Assembly: GCA_031216445.1 (NCBI GenBank)
Contig: CM062202.1
Span: 1,513,501 to 1,577,500, forward strand
Origin: Lateolabrax maculatus
Lineage: Eukaryota > Chordata > Actinopteri > Acropomatiformes > Lateolabracidae
Length of the DNA stretch: 64,000 bases
Direction of reading: 5' to 3'
This document shows positions 33,582 to 46,345 of the stretch, in pieces. A model generated the notes under the pieces. The model was not told the origin of the DNA. It was given only the letters and a program-made list of their open reading frames with translations, and did not search any database. A program made the translations under genes and the position numbers. The stretch's first letter is position 1, and each line of letters begins with the position of its first letter.

Positions 33582-36500
33582 TGGATGATGTGATGATGGG
33601 AGTGAATATGGAAAGTGCTTGTTTAAGCTGAATCAGTGATTTGTTCCTTTAATGTCCTTGTTTAACTGTTGACGCTCACTTTCCTTCAAACAGCTTCATC
33701 AGATCTCATGTTTCAAAATACTTTCATTTTCTTTACTTCCAGTTAGGATTAAAAAGGTTTGATTGTTTTTCAGTGTATTTAGATCTAAGTTGGCTTATTA
33801 AAGTTAAAATAATTTTAAATCAACGTTTAAGAGAAGCGGATTATATATTGAATTTTATCGTATCTATCTTTCTATATATATGTACACATATATACATATA
33901 TATAGAGATATTTGTTAATATGCTGTCACGTTTGTCTACTTAGTTAAAACGTATGTCAGAATATGTAATTTCATCACGTTTTCTCTGCAGTTTCACTTGT
34001 TTTTGAATGTTTTTTTTTCCTGAAACAATATTGTGAATATTGTAGAAAGGAAAATTTCCTCGAGCAAAAATGGGAACTTTTAGGTGTTAAATGTGCATTG
34101 GAAACAGACGTATTCTTGTCTTTCATTAGATGGGTGCTCTGCTGTTCGTTGGTCTCCTCATGTTCAGACATGAAACTCCTCCTGCAGTGTGCGTCGGCGG
34201 CCGGCAGAGGTCGCTGGTGGTGTTTACCTGTCACAGGTGGAAGAAGTGTTCAGATCAACTTTATCATTATGTTGATCCCTGTTTCACCAAAGCGTTATCA
34301 ATAGTTTCTGATACTCTGGTATTATTTCGCTGTTTTAAAGGGCTTAAAGGAAATAAAATAAAAACTAAAAAGCAATCACTCAACTTTTTCACCAGACATC
34401 AGGAGTTCTCCTCCACTAGATCATGTTGGTCCACATTTACTGGAGATATTTGCTGGTAAAGAATCTGTTTGTTTCTTCACACTTTTTAAAGAGATATCCT
34501 TTAAAATCCTTCAGAGATTTTATCCAACTAATTATTATTTGCTGAAGGAAAGACATCGAGCTCAGAGAAACACTGGTGTAGTTATTTTGGACACATGAAC
34601 AACTGTGGAGTTAATTTTCACATTGTATTACTGATAATATTTAATACCGTCTTTATTTTACTATGGAAAAATGTATTGTTGGCGTATGACAGGAATCTCT
34701 ATCTGATTAATCTGTTTATAATTTTGGCCAAATTTTAATATCCATAAATCCAAATTCCAAAGCAGACAGACAAACTTTTCGGAGCTCACTGTTCATTTCT
34801 GAGAGTTCAAACAAAAAAGCTGTTGAAACTAAACTTTACAAGATATTCATTTGAGTTTCTTTTTCTTTTGCTTAACCCTTTTATTACAACCGGTAATCCC
34901 CCTGGCATGTTTGCAATTATACTTAAATTGTATTCACAAGGTGTTATGAGCTTCAGATCCTTTAGCTGACTAAAAGTACTAAAACCTCACTGTGAAAATA
35001 CTCCACTACAAGTAAAGTCCTGCATTCAAAACCTCATTAAGTAAAAGTATGTGAGCATAATCAGCTAAATGTAAGTAAATGTACTTAAAGTAAAGTCCTC
35101 CTGCTGCAGTAAAGAGTTCCTGTCAGTGTTTTATTATCTCTGATGTTTCTGGATTAATGCTCCTGCTGCATTCATGTGTCTGTTGCATTTCAAAATCACC
35201 ATTTTTATTTTTCATTTGGATAATCTGAAAAGAAACTAACATTATCAGACAGATGTAGGGGAGTAGAAAGTACAGTATTGCCCTCTGAGGTGAGGTGGAG
35301 TTGAAGGAGAAAGTTGCTTTTAATGGACAAACTCATGCACGTAAAGTACAAGCACCTTGAATTTGTACTCAAGTACAGTACTTACATTCCTGCCAGTAAT
35401 GACATTTTCTTCAAAGGAAAACCAAACAAACCATTCCCACATACAAGCATGTTGTTCAGCGTGTGAAATGTACTAAACCAGGACAGGCTCCAGAAATATC
35501 TTGAGACTTACAGTGAAACCGTGTGTCGGTCCATGAATGCAGCTTTGATGAGCAGCAGAGGATCGTCGTCACGTCGGCTCTGTGGACAAACTGTCTGCAC
35601 AGATCAAAGCTGTCAATGACAGAAGTCACTGAGCTCTTCTCACATCTTTTTGGCTTCAGTCTGCAAACCTGCAACTGTCTGAAAACTGAATCTGATAATG
35701 ATCAATAAAACTGGCTTTCTGTTTACTTATTACCATGGTAGAAGCACAAGTGACCACAGTGAATAACTTGTACTACCTGCTGCAGTGGTATTTAGTAGGA
35801 ATAAGTACAACATAAAGAAACAAAACAAATATACTTTATTACATAATGTTATTTTCACTTCTAACACTTTTGTAGTATATTTTATAGTTTACAGTTTAAA
35901 ATTCAGAAAATACAAAGGCCTGAATGGTTTTATTTAGTAAATGAAGCAGTTTTATGTCCTTGTTTTATCTTTTTAATTTCAACTAAGTATAATAAAGGAT
36001 AAATAAAATTGTTGCTGCTATTTCCACACAGAGCTGTTTAAAGTTAGAAGAATTAAAACAAGTAAATATGGATATGATCTTGCATTGAGTCAGTTTCCAT
36101 CCTCTTTGTGGTATGATGTTAGCTCAGTCTGACTTCTGAGGGGAGATCAATCAGTGACCAATAGCAGATCAATCAGTGTCCTCTCTTTAAAGTCTCTCTG
36201 ATCTGATCGATCATTAACAGTAATGAAATGAATAAAGAGAAACAACAGCAGATTATCAAACGTCCTCAGACTGAAGATTAAAGAGCAGAAGAAACAACAG
36301 CACAAACATTAAACAGTGTTGAATATTTTATTAAAGTATATCAGGAGTTTCAGGTCAGTCTAACTAAACTGGAATATTATGTCTCTAGTATATTTGTGAT
36401 TAAATCGATTTATATTGAATAATACATTTGGAAAACTATATTTTTTTAGTCCAAAATGTCCTAATAATTTCTTAGAATATTTCTTGGAAAGAACTTTGTA

Positions 36501-37190
36501 CTTTGATTCACATTTATAGGAAAATATGAATTTCCTTAAAAGAGTATCTTCATTAAAGCAAAGTAAATATTAATTAATTTCAGATTTATCATCGGAAATT
36601 GTATTCCCATATATGTTGAATTGTATTCTAGCCTGCAGCCAAATTTACTGTTAATATATGTTCCAAAGAGCTGTACATTAAACAGCTTCTTATCCAACAC
36701 CCCTCCTTCACATGTCAGTTTTACATGTTTTTGGCCTTCTTGGCCTTCCATACTCCTCTGCTGCTTAGTAGTTATATTCATAAGAACATAAATAATCATT
36801 ATTTCCTGTTTGAGGGGCCATATACTGGACACACTGGAGACACGTGTGCTGGTTTCACATGTCAAAGTTCAGTCTGACTGAAGTCTTTGTGACAGGAAGT
36901 GAACGCGTCTCACCCTGTTTCTCCCTGGAATTAATGGGGAACCAAATCTAGGGTGACTGCACCTTTAGGGCCGTGGTCGGGTCAGTCAATCCCAGCGAAG
37001 CAGTGTTTTTACACAGCCTGACAGCGTCTGCGAGACCTGACTCGGGGTAAAAGAGAAACAAACAAAATGGACTAAAAGGTAAATCAGGTGAATGTATGTA
37101 GTCAGTGTGTTGCTGTTCGTCTCTAAGCATGAATCAGCAAAATGTCATCAAGGCCCAGACGGCTCCCTGAGCTGGACTCCAGACATCCAG
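33582..37190. other. Non-coding DNA, no gene seen
   Basis: No open frame here resembles a known protein. It contains an alternating TATA/ACATATA stretch (about 33875-33905), the dispersed repeat at 34960-35400, and a fragment of the same family near 34228 (GGTGGAAGAAGTGTTCAGATC). Confidence 0.5.
34960..35400. repeat. Dispersed teleost repeat (copy 3, longest)
   Basis: From CAGATCCTTTAGCTGACTAAAAG to GTACTCAAGTACAGTACTTAC. It contains CTCCACTACAAGTAAAGTCC and repeated AAGTAAA(G/A)T motifs. This is the most complete copy of the family in the window. No coding region. Confidence 0.6.
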
Positions 37191-37811
37191 CCCCCCCCTC
37201 CCCCTCCCCCCCCCTTTCTCCCTCTCTGTCGATGTGTCTCTCTCCCCCTCTCTCCCCCTCTCTCTCCCTCTCTCTCCCTCTCTGTCGGTGTCTCTCTCCC
37301 TCTCTCTCCCTCTCTGTCAGTGTCTCTCCCCCTCTCTCTCCCCCTCTCTCTCCCTCTCTGTCATTGTCTCTCTCCCCCTCTCTCTCCCCCTCTCTCTCCC
37401 TCTCTGTCAGTGTCTCTCCCCCTCTCTCTCCCTCTCTGTCATTGTCTCTCTCCCCCTCTCTCTCCCCCTCTCTCCCTCTCTGACATTGTCTCTCCCCCTC
37501 TCTCTCCCCCTCTCTCTCCCTCTCTGTCATTGTCTCTCTCCCCCTCTCTCTCCCCCTCTCTCTCCCTCTCTGTCAGTGTCTCTCCCCCTCTCTCTCCCTC
37601 TCTCCCTCTCTCTCTCCCCCCTCCCTCTCTGTCAGTGTCTCTCTCCCTCTCTGACAATGTCTCTCTCCCTCTCTCTCCCTCTCTCTCCCCCTCTCTCTCC
37701 CTCTCTGTCAATGTCTCTACCCCCCCTTCTCTCTCTCTCTCTCCCCCCCTCCCTCTCTGTCATTGTCTCTCCCCCCCCCCCCCCCCCCCTCCCTCTCTCT
37801 CCCTCCCCCCC
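37191..37811. repeat. 620-bp polypyrimidine (CT/CCCCT) array
   Basis: Nearly pure C and T on plus, made of CTCTCTCCCCCTC blocks punctuated by TGTCAGTGTC, TGTCATTGTC and similar spacers. It includes a 19-C run at 37771-37789. Long Ser/Leu/Pro open frames on plus and Glu/Arg frames on minus arise from the repeat and are not genes. Confidence 0.95.
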
Positions 37812-40134
37812 GGTCTGGCTGGTTCCCTGTCTGTCTGGCTCGGCCTCTGTACTGCGTCTGATTAGTAAGCAGGCTGGAGTTCACTCGCAGGGCTTTTTGG
37901 ACGGGTTTCAGTTCTCCGCTCGCTGTTCGTCTCTCCTTCCATGTCCACTCACTGTGTCGGCTGGGTTTCGATACTGTGTCTGCTGCCTTTGACACGTTTC
38001 ATAGCTGCATCTGTTCTGTACCTTTGGACTGAGTCTCAACACTGTGCCTCTGCTGTTTTGCTGGTGCAGTTTTATTACACGTCGCCACTTCCTACCGCTG
38101 TACAAAAATGAAGCCAAAATATCCCATCACAACTCTACAGTTTTTAAGTCTCTCTGAATCAGCACAAATTCAATCATACACATTTCTCAGACGCTGTGGT
38201 TACCATGTTATCACTTCTGTGAGGCTGCACTCAAAGTGAATTAGCTCTAAACACAAAGTAAAGTATTGAACACGTTGTGATCTGGTGATCTGATGACTTC
38301 GATGAAAAGTTAAGGGATCACCAGAGTTAATAAAGTTCACCCTGAGGGGAACATGAAACAGGACATTTCATAGCAATCCATCCAAAAGGTATTCAGACCA
38401 ACAGACCGACGTTTTCGTCCCCGGTTGGGTTTAAACACTGTACCAGGCTGTGGGGGAGGAACAGCGAGGAGGGACAGTTAGAGGTTTGAGCCTCGTCCAG
38501 GCTGATGTTTTCTGGCTGTGACCCAGCGATGCCCTGAACCCTCTGAGGACAGCAGACAGAAAGAGACACAGAGAGGGAAGCCGCAGCGTATTAAGAGTAA
38601 TAAAGATTATTTATTGATGAGGATCAGTCAATAAAAAGAGAGGAGAGGATCACCCCTCTCTCGGTCTCTCTCTCCCTCCTGTCGTCCTCTATCAGCTCAT
38701 CCAGATCTCAGTGAAAAAGAAGATTATTCTGGTCTGCCTTCTGAATCTTTTAGGAGTTTAGTTTGTGAATGAAACGTCCTCAGCCTGACGAGACGCCTGC
38801 TGGCATCAAACTGAAAACCCTCGCTGAGTCTCGACGTATGACTCATCTCACAGCCGCTGCAGGCGCAGATCTGCAGCGTTTGGAAATATTGACTCTCGTG
38901 GAGTTGGAATGGTTTTCAAAATTAATTTAAGGCGGATTTAAAGCTCTGTATTGTCTTGGTTTCGGTTTTATAATCTGTTCTGGCTCAGCATCAAGAGTGA
39001 TGTCCAAGACCAAGACCTGATTTACAAACCTCTCCCACTGCAGCACTGGAGCCACTGTTGGCTCAAAAAATAGACACTAATACACTTTGAGGTCAAAAGA
39101 AACGAAATGTTTCACATAAAGCAAAGACAAGAATAAAAAAAATCTAAAAAAATCAATTCCCCAGATGTATCTTGTGACACTTTAGAGGGGTCGGAGCCCG
39201 ATGTGGGAACCACTGGACCAAACTATGTAATTAAAACAAGCTGGATCAGCTGCAACATGCTACTTTTGCATTGATGCTTTAATATTAATAATGTAATGAT
39301 GTAATATATGATCATTGATGGCTCAAGTACTTTTACTTATTTAGTTGATAATACTTTTACTCAGTACACTTTGAATTGAGGACTTTTACTTGTAAAACCA
39401 GATTGTTGCTCTGGTTTTATTTAAGTAACAGGTACTTTTGAGTACTTCTTCTGCCAATGGGGGTCCAGACCAGAGCTCGTGTTCTGACACAGACCTTCAG
39501 TTTGCTTTTTAATGATCACAGTCTTTCCTCAGCCAAGTGTTTCAGTGGCCTCGCCTTAACATGTGCAGATGTTGTAGAGAGAAAACACACGGCACGGCAT
39601 TGACATTTAGCAAATGTTGTCATGAATGTTACTGGAGAGACTGACACCCAGAAATGTGTCTCCTCCTCCTCCTCCTCGACACAGACGACTGCACCAAACA
39701 CAACACATCTGTTCCTCCTCTTCCTCGTGTAGCAGGTGATTCCATGAGTGCTGAACCTGCAGACCGACTCCGTCTCGCTGCCATTTATCGGCCCACTCAC
39801 ATAATAACAACCCTGATTGAATATTCACAGCTGTGAGCTTCAGCTGCAGTGTGTTGGTCTGACCAGCAGGAGGCGGTGCAGACAGCTGAGCCCACAGACA
39901 GGATGGTAAAACCATTATGTAATGTCTCTGTCTCCCCAGTCCTCTCTGTGTCTCTTTTATCTTTTCATCGACTTATCTTTCATTCAGCCTTTCGATCTCT
40001 CTCTCGTCCATCTTTCTCAATGTGACTCGTTCTTTATCTCTTTCTCTCACACCTGTTTCAACTGGTAATGTCATCATATGATATCATTTAAAAATAATGG
40101 GAAGACATTCAACTCTCGACTCTTTGTCTGACAG

Positions 40135-40169
<35 letters not shown>

Positions 40170-41733
40170 CTCTAGACAGTCATTAGACAACTGTCCGACC
40201 TTCACTGCTCTGCATCGCCCACAGGAGACACACCACACACACGCAGTCAGCCTAAACACACACAGAAAAAATCCCCACACACACACACCTACACACACAC
40301 ACACACACACACACACAGCCTCCCTCCTGCCGTGCTGCTCGTCACCTGAGGCGGTACAGAAGTCTTTCTCTGAATAATGTGATCTCTCTTCAGGCGCGCT
40401 TGATTTAACTCGGTTATGCAGGATTTTCCCTCCTGCAAAGACCTCAGAAAGACCCGCCCGCCTTCACCTTCACTCCTGCTGGTGAATCAAACGCGCCCTT
40501 AAAAAGGCTCAGTCATCTCCTCAAACAGCTGCTCGCTGTACTTTTCATCCAGCAAACAGGAGGAAATAGTGCATTTGTTGGGGACTATTTTCAGCGGTGG
40601 ATGAATCCACATGTGGTGCTGTAGTGAGTGTTTGGGGCAGCAGGAGGGTGTGTGTGTGTGTGTGTTTGTGTGTGTGTTCATGGGGATGAAGGAACATGTG
40701 ACCCAGAGCAACAGTAAGGTTCACTGATGTGTTTTTAATAGAAAAAGAAGAAGATGATACATCAGGCCAATTGGTGCTGTGTCTCAATTTGCGTTCTTCC
40801 GTACTCACACTGGCAATGCAGTGAACAATGAGTGTACTCATAATGGTCAAAAAGTTGAGTGTGGAACGCTGGACACTTCTCACCCTCAGTGGTCGCCATC
40901 TCGGTTATGTCGACGCCGATGGCGGTGTAATTTCCACCTCGCGTTGGCACGCACAAGCAAGTAAAAGTAAAAGCCAGTTATTTTTTGATAAAATGTAATT
41001 GAACTCAAGTGAACAAGCTGGCAGATATTTTGCGGGTGACACTCGCAGTCAAATATTGGAGATAATCCTCCGCCTGGTTGGAATTCACCCCCAAAAAACA
41101 CCAGACCACCAAATCCACCACAGTCTGGATCCAGTCTAATTTTCCTCTGGTCTATTCAGGATCATGTCTTTTTATTTATTTATTCATGCGTGTTGGATTC
41201 AGATATGGTCTGTTTCAGGTTGGGTCCAAAATCTGAGCCAGCAGAAGGCAGCGATCTTAGACTTCAGCACCATAATGTGACTTTATAGCAACATCCTGAT
41301 GAATTTTGGTACCTTATGCACATTTGTGTGTCACTTTTTAATTTATCCAATAAAATCCAACCAAATCAAATCAAGAAGAAGACATAAACATGCAAACATG
41401 GATGAAAACAATGTTGGTTTAAAACGTGAAAATGAGCCTTTAACCAAGTATCTGTTGGTGTCGCATGACGACTCCATATTGATCAACCACATCTGATCGA
41501 CGCCCCAGATTAATCTCAAAACATGAAGCACGAAAGGATGAATTTCAACATGTAATCCTACAGTTTAAAGGTTCACTGCAGCCTTTCGTCACGGATGAAA
41601 AACTCTCTAAAGTTAAACTCCAGTGGAACTCAAACCAACAACCTATAAACTTCATTATCTCATTACTGAAACTTTAAACATCAATTCTTCCCTTCTAACC
41701 CTTCCATTAAATCACCCTGCTGCATGTAAAACT
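37812..41733. other. Non-coding DNA with several (CA)n tracts
   Basis: No exon or RNA gene recognised. Microsatellites: (CA)n at about 40136-40166 and 40278-40317, and (GT)n at about 40647-40676. The dispersed repeat at 39320-39465 lies in reverse orientation. All open frames are short and lack domains. Confidence 0.5.
39320..39465 (-). repeat. Dispersed teleost repeat (copy 4, reverse orientation)
   Basis: CAAGTACTTTTACTTATTTAG, AGGACTTTTACTTGTAA and GAGTACTTCTTCTGCC are the reverse-complement counterparts of the motifs at 31444 and 34960. Confidence 0.5.
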
Positions 41734-41825
41734 TGACTCTGGTGGGACTCGAACCCACAACCTTTGAATCACTTCTTCTGTGTTTAACTAGAAGTCCAAC
41801 GCGCTGTCCATTGCGCCACAGAGCC
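41734..41825 (-). tRNA. tRNA-Arg (anticodon TCT), intron-containing
   Basis: On minus it reads GGCTCTGTGGCGCAATGG through the anticodon loop CTTCTA to the T-arm GGGTTCGAGTCCC and acceptor CAGAGTC. This matches vertebrate tRNA-Arg(UCU). Anticodon TCT is followed by A37 and an intron of about 20 nt, the standard place. D-arm G18-G19 are kept. The discriminator reads A rather than the usual G. A TTTT Pol III terminator follows within a few bases. It looks functional. Confidence 0.93.
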
Positions 41826-42033
41826 TCTAAAAACGGGAAATAATCATATCAGATCATCAGCTGGATGATTTATTACATGTCGCTCCAAAGACAAACGTTC
41901 CTCAGAAAGGTGGGAAAACACTTCATGACATAGAAAGCCATTATCCAGCATGAAGGATTTTATATCGCCTGAAATCCAAGAGGTTTTGCCATTTCTAATC
42001 TTTCAACAGTTCTTAATCACCAGATATAAAGCT

Positions 42034-42125
42034 CGACTCTGGTGGGACTCGAACCCACAACCTTTGAATCACTTCTCCAGTGCCTAACTAGAAGTCCAAC
42101 ACGCTGTCCATTGCGCCACAGAGCC
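42034..42125 (-). tRNA. tRNA-Arg (anticodon TCT), intron-containing
   Basis: Same structure as the copy 300 bp upstream, with discriminator G. Acceptor, D-arm, TCT anticodon, an intron of about 20 nt and T-arm are intact. No run of four T is found within about 60 nt downstream on minus, only TTT, so termination may be inefficient. The open frame across it on plus (translating as GLEPTTFESLLQCL) is antisense tRNA, not protein. Confidence 0.92.
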
Positions 42126-43298
42126 TCCATTCAGCGACTTCGATTGTCACAGATCGTCAGCTCCTGTTGCCCCTCACTCCTTGGGACTACACGGTGGTCT
42201 GAGGTTTGGAGAAACACAACCACCAGCTGCTTTGGTGGCTTTGGTTTGTTTCACTATAAAATAATTCCTGCTTGGCGAAAATAGGGGATGAAAAATGTCA
42301 CCTGTAACCAACAAGGACAACAAAAACACAACAACTGACCCTTTTTTGTCGTTTCGTTCTCTTTAGTGTGTCAGATACAAGTGGCCAACGCTCCCGCTCG
42401 CTGCCATTAAAAAGGTCAGAACTGATGTAGCACTAAAGGTCAGGAAATGCACACGCACACACACACACACACACACAAAGAGAGCTTACACAATGTGCAG
42501 CTCATGTACAAGTGTACATTCAAACAAAAGAAAGAGTGAAGGGAGGAGTGTGTGTGTGTGTGTGTGTGATTGTGTGTGTGTGTGTGATTGTGTGTTAAAG
42601 AAAGAAGTGGGTGTGGTGTAAAGATGGTAACGGGTACTGCCAGCTGATTGGTCAGTTTGGGGATACATAAGGCGCTCTGATTGGCTGGTTTGCATCACAA
42701 TAGGAGCTGTGATTGGCTGACAGGAGGACAATGGCTGTGTCATTGGTCAGTTTAGAGAACAAAAGGCTGTTTGGGCATTGAGGCAGAAAGGTGAGGAGGT
42801 CAGTGTGTGGGGGTGTGTGTGTGCGTGTGTGTGTGCGTGTGTGTGTGTGTGTGTGCACGCAGTCCATTGTGTTGTATGGGAAGGCAATACGTATACGTTT
42901 CAATATATTGAAAGAATATTTTGTAGCCTGGATATTTGTATACTGTTGCTGGTAATAATAATCCCTCCTTTTTCCTGATATTTATTTCCTTAAAAACCAG
43001 TCAATGGAAACAAAATGGATAAATTATTAGTCATCAGATCTCATTTCTGAACAGCTGTTATTCCTCTGCTGTTAGATGTTAAAACTAAAACACACTGGAC
43101 GTTATGTTTGTCTGGAGAAAAACCTGCCATCAGGTGTAAAACCTCCAGAGTAACACTGATGTCTTAGTAGCATTGATCCAATACACAATTCAGCACTTTT
43201 TTCATGGTTTTTATCAACTTAACAAGTATCAGTTTTCAGAATCACTTACTAAAACACTAGTCGCTAAAATTAAAATGCTATAAAACCTTACAAAAAGA
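42126..43298. other. Non-coding spacer between tRNA genes
   Basis: Holds (CA)n/(GT)n tracts (about 42450-42477, 42549-42595, 42808-42856) and the 32-bp CCAAT-type tandem repeat listed separately. No exon is seen. Confidence 0.5.
42641..42772 (+). repeat. Degenerate tandem repeat of about 31-33 bp, each unit with an ATTGG (inverted CCAAT) box
   Basis: ATTGG lies at 42647, 42680, 42712 and 42742, at spacings of 33, 32 and 30 bp. Flanking bases (GATTGGCT, GATTGGTCAGTTT, ATTGGTCAGTTT) and AAGG/TAGG ends recur, so the boxes sit in four diverged tandem units. Confidence 0.65.
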
Positions 43299-43390
43299 GG
43301 CTCTGTGGCGCAATGGACAGCGCGTTGGACTTCTAGTTAGGCACTGAAGAAGTGATTCAGAGGTTGTGGGTTCGAGTCCCACCAGAGTCG
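43299..43390 (+). tRNA. tRNA-Arg (anticodon TCT), intron-containing
   Basis: Intact GGCTCTG/CAGAGTC acceptor, CAATGGACAG D-loop, CTTCTA anticodon region, an intron of about 20 nt, GGGTTCGAGTCCC T-arm and discriminator G. One base in the anticodon-stem/variable side differs from its relatives (TTCAGAGG for TTCAAAGG). No TTTT occurs in the 50 bases after the gene. Opposite strand to the two upstream copies. Confidence 0.92.
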
Positions 43391-43878
43391 AAAAATGTGG
43401 TGGTACTCATTTAACACAATTTAAGACACCTTATATTATCTCCAGAACCTTGAGAATTATAAGTATATCTAAGTTAAAAATTCCTCCTCTCACAATAAGA
43501 GGTGAGAAAATGTTGATCCTTGATTTGACCGTTCACAGACAGTGAAAAAGGTTTCGGTCTCTCATCATACTACCACCTTGTTACAGTTGAATCGCTTCAT
43601 CTGGAGACCTCTGAGATATAACAGTGAGGGCTGCAAGGTCACACTCGACTTTATTAATTAATTTAACAACATCATTAGCTGGCACGAAGTAACCCCAGAT
43701 CTCTTGTAATCGATATTGATGAGTCCCAGGCTATCTTGATTTTAAAAAAAGACGTGAATGTGGCTGTTTCTGGTTTACTCCCCACATGCCTGCAGAATTA
43801 CTGGGTATTAACGGCTACACCTTGTTTTCCAAATGCAGACCCAGGTGTCCCCTAACCTGCATCTGTGTTTCAGAACAA

Positions 43879-43909
43879 AGGTTGTGGGTTTGAGTCCCAG
43901 CAGAGTTGA
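43879..43909 (+). pseudogene. tRNA-Arg 3' half fragment
   Basis: GGTTGTGGGTTTGAGTCCC followed by AGCAGAGTTG matches the variable loop, T-arm and 3' acceptor of the neighbouring tRNA-Arg genes with a few changes. The 5' half is missing, so it cannot fold as a tRNA. Confidence 0.7.
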
Positions 43910-46302
43910 ACTTCAGAGGTTATGAGGATGCTGAACTACAGCACTGCTGTGACTTTGTATATGTGGGTTAAAGAAAAAGATGTCTGATGACTTATTTGTT
44001 AATCCATTGCGTCACACTCGTTCCTACAGCTGATATAATGCTTTCTGTATGCCAGAAATCCTGGATACTCCTTTTTAACTTGAAAGTCTGAAGCAAACTG
44101 GGAATGCAGTAAAACCATCACGGTGCCACACACTACATGTCCACCCACTGAGGTTTAACCTCTGCCTCCAGAGCTGTACCATACTGTAGTCTCCCCTCCT
44201 GAGCCTCGCTGGTCTTAGCTCAGTGAACCGTACCACGACAAGCATCTGTCATCAGACCGCCATCAGCTAATCCTCTGCAGCTCCACAATGACTCCGAAGC
44301 ATCTACTCACCATCTGAGAACTGCTTCTACTTAGTTCAATAACTGCTTGAACCCAATCCACTGAATTAATCTACTGAGAGGGCAAAGAGAGCATCACACA
44401 AGGATTGTGCCCACTTGGCTCTTTGGCTACTTAGACCCAAGTGAGGTTAATCAACCGTAAGAAACACCACATGCACCTTCTGCCTCCTAAGAGGCCAAGG
44501 GAAGGCAATGAGCCGTTGTACATATGTATAAACACATCTAACTGTGGTTACCAAGATCCAACCGAGGTTAATCAACAGGATACCGTGAGAAAAGGCATTG
44601 GCAAAGTGCAGAGCAGACAACTAACAAACTTTTATCTCTTGTAGATGCAAAAGTAAACTTCCTAGAGATCTTTAAGGACTTGGAACTCTTGCAGGTTCAT
44701 CTCTGGGGATTTATGCCTGCTGTGACCATTTTGTAAGTCTGCAGCTATTTAAGATGTTTACACTTCAACATTGTCATGAAGGTTCAAATCATTTGACAGA
44801 TGTGGAGTCCACCAAAATGTTGCAAAAACTAACAAAAAAAAAGGTACTCTTAGTGATTTTCCATGTAAATTGGGGTGCAAACATGTTATACGGCCATTTT
44901 TGTTCATGAGTTTCAGCACCAATACCAACATATTCTGGATGTCTTACTTTGCAATGCACACACATTAAAAGCTTTTTCCTTATTATTTTACTTTTGACAA
45001 AATTCCCCAAATCATCCCAAATATGAATCATAATTTGTCCTACAAGCCACCAAACAAACTTCTGTAAAAAGCTTTGTCTCCATCGTAGAAACATCCAGAA
45101 TCTCTGAATATGCAAATATTCATCCAAAAATTTAAATACTGAACACAAGCTTGGCTTCCACACCAGTACGCACATGTCTCGACCTGAGATTAAAGGGGAG
45201 CACAGAGAATGAAACACATGCATCATTCTGCACAGAGAACGAGTGGAATAATGGGAAGAACAACACATTCCTTCTAAAAACTCGCCAACGTGTCAAACAG
45301 GGTAGACAGTCGAGCATCCACAGTAAGATTAACACGCTAATAGATTGATGGAACTGCTTCTAATGAGCTCCTTCAACTAATTATTAGCTGCTGAGTCAAA
45401 AGCTGAGAATTAGAAACGAGCTCATCAAACACAGTATAACATAATAAGAAGCAAATGAAACAGAATTCCTTTGAGATTCATGAATTATTACGCGTCCCAG
45501 CTGAGAGTGAGACAGACAGAGCGTGACGGCAGACGGACGACGTCATCTCCTCGGCTCAGCGGGGACTCAAAGCTGCACTTGGCAAGGTGTTGGTGTAAAC
45601 TGCTGTCAGAAAGCAGAGCAGAGTCTCGTCCTCAATACCGAACTGATCTGGATTTCCTTGGAGTGAGTTTAGATCCAAGCAGGAGGTGACTGACAGTCAG
45701 GAGGTGTCCAGCAGACAGCAGGACAGCTGGCTGTCTTCAGTGACCAGTGAATTTACACATTTCACCGGTCACACAAAGATGTCCGAATGCCCAATGGAAG
45801 TGATGAACTATCAGCCTTAGAGCTACACTGACCAGCTGCTTGGCTCGTGTTCGCTGTTAAATGACCTCTTTACTTGGGGCCATAGATGCGGCACGTTGTC
45901 TTGGTGCAATTGTCTCGGCAGGGCGCCGTTCATCGTGGCAGCAAATACCCTCAGAACCAGCATCTTATGTAATTTCCTGCTAAACCTCCTTTTGAAATAC
46001 GGCGCTTACGTAAGTGTCCTAAAACACAAAGCCTCATTTACATAATTGCATAGAGATAAAGTCATCGCACCAATCTATAGCACAGACTCATTTACATATA
46101 TTCAGATGAGCCACACGTGTACGCGCACATTAAGCATTCATTAGTTTGGTGTATGTGTTTTATATGTTTCATATATTCGTGTGTGCCTGCTTGCAACAGT
46201 GTGTGTATGGATGTGTACACACTCGCCGTCAGTCATTACAAAGGTTGTGAAGCCAAAAACTCACCGAACCAAAGCTCCATTTTAAATTGTAGTTATTCAG
46301 AA

Positions 46303-46345
46303 GTCGACTCTGATTGGACTCAAACCCGCGGAGCCACATGTGCTC
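46303..46345 (-). pseudogene. tRNA 3' end fragment
   Basis: On minus it reads CGGGTTTGAGTCCAATCAGAG followed by TCG, like the T-arm and 3' acceptor of tRNA-Arg with mismatches. No 5' half is present. Confidence 0.45.

Noticed and set aside
37092..37992. Ser/Pro/Leu-rich frame of 257 codons and its antisense Glu/Arg frames
   Set aside because: Produced by the polypyrimidine array; low complexity in all phases.
42042..42284. Open frame starting MGLEPTTFESLLQCLTRSPT, repeated at 46381-46611
   Set aside because: It is the antisense translation of tRNA-Arg(TCT) genes, a known source of false proteins; the tRNA explains the sequence.
44789..45268. 159-codon minus-strand open frame rich in aromatic residues
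   Set aside because: No similarity I recognise, no start context or splice signals, and AT-rich noncoding-like composition.
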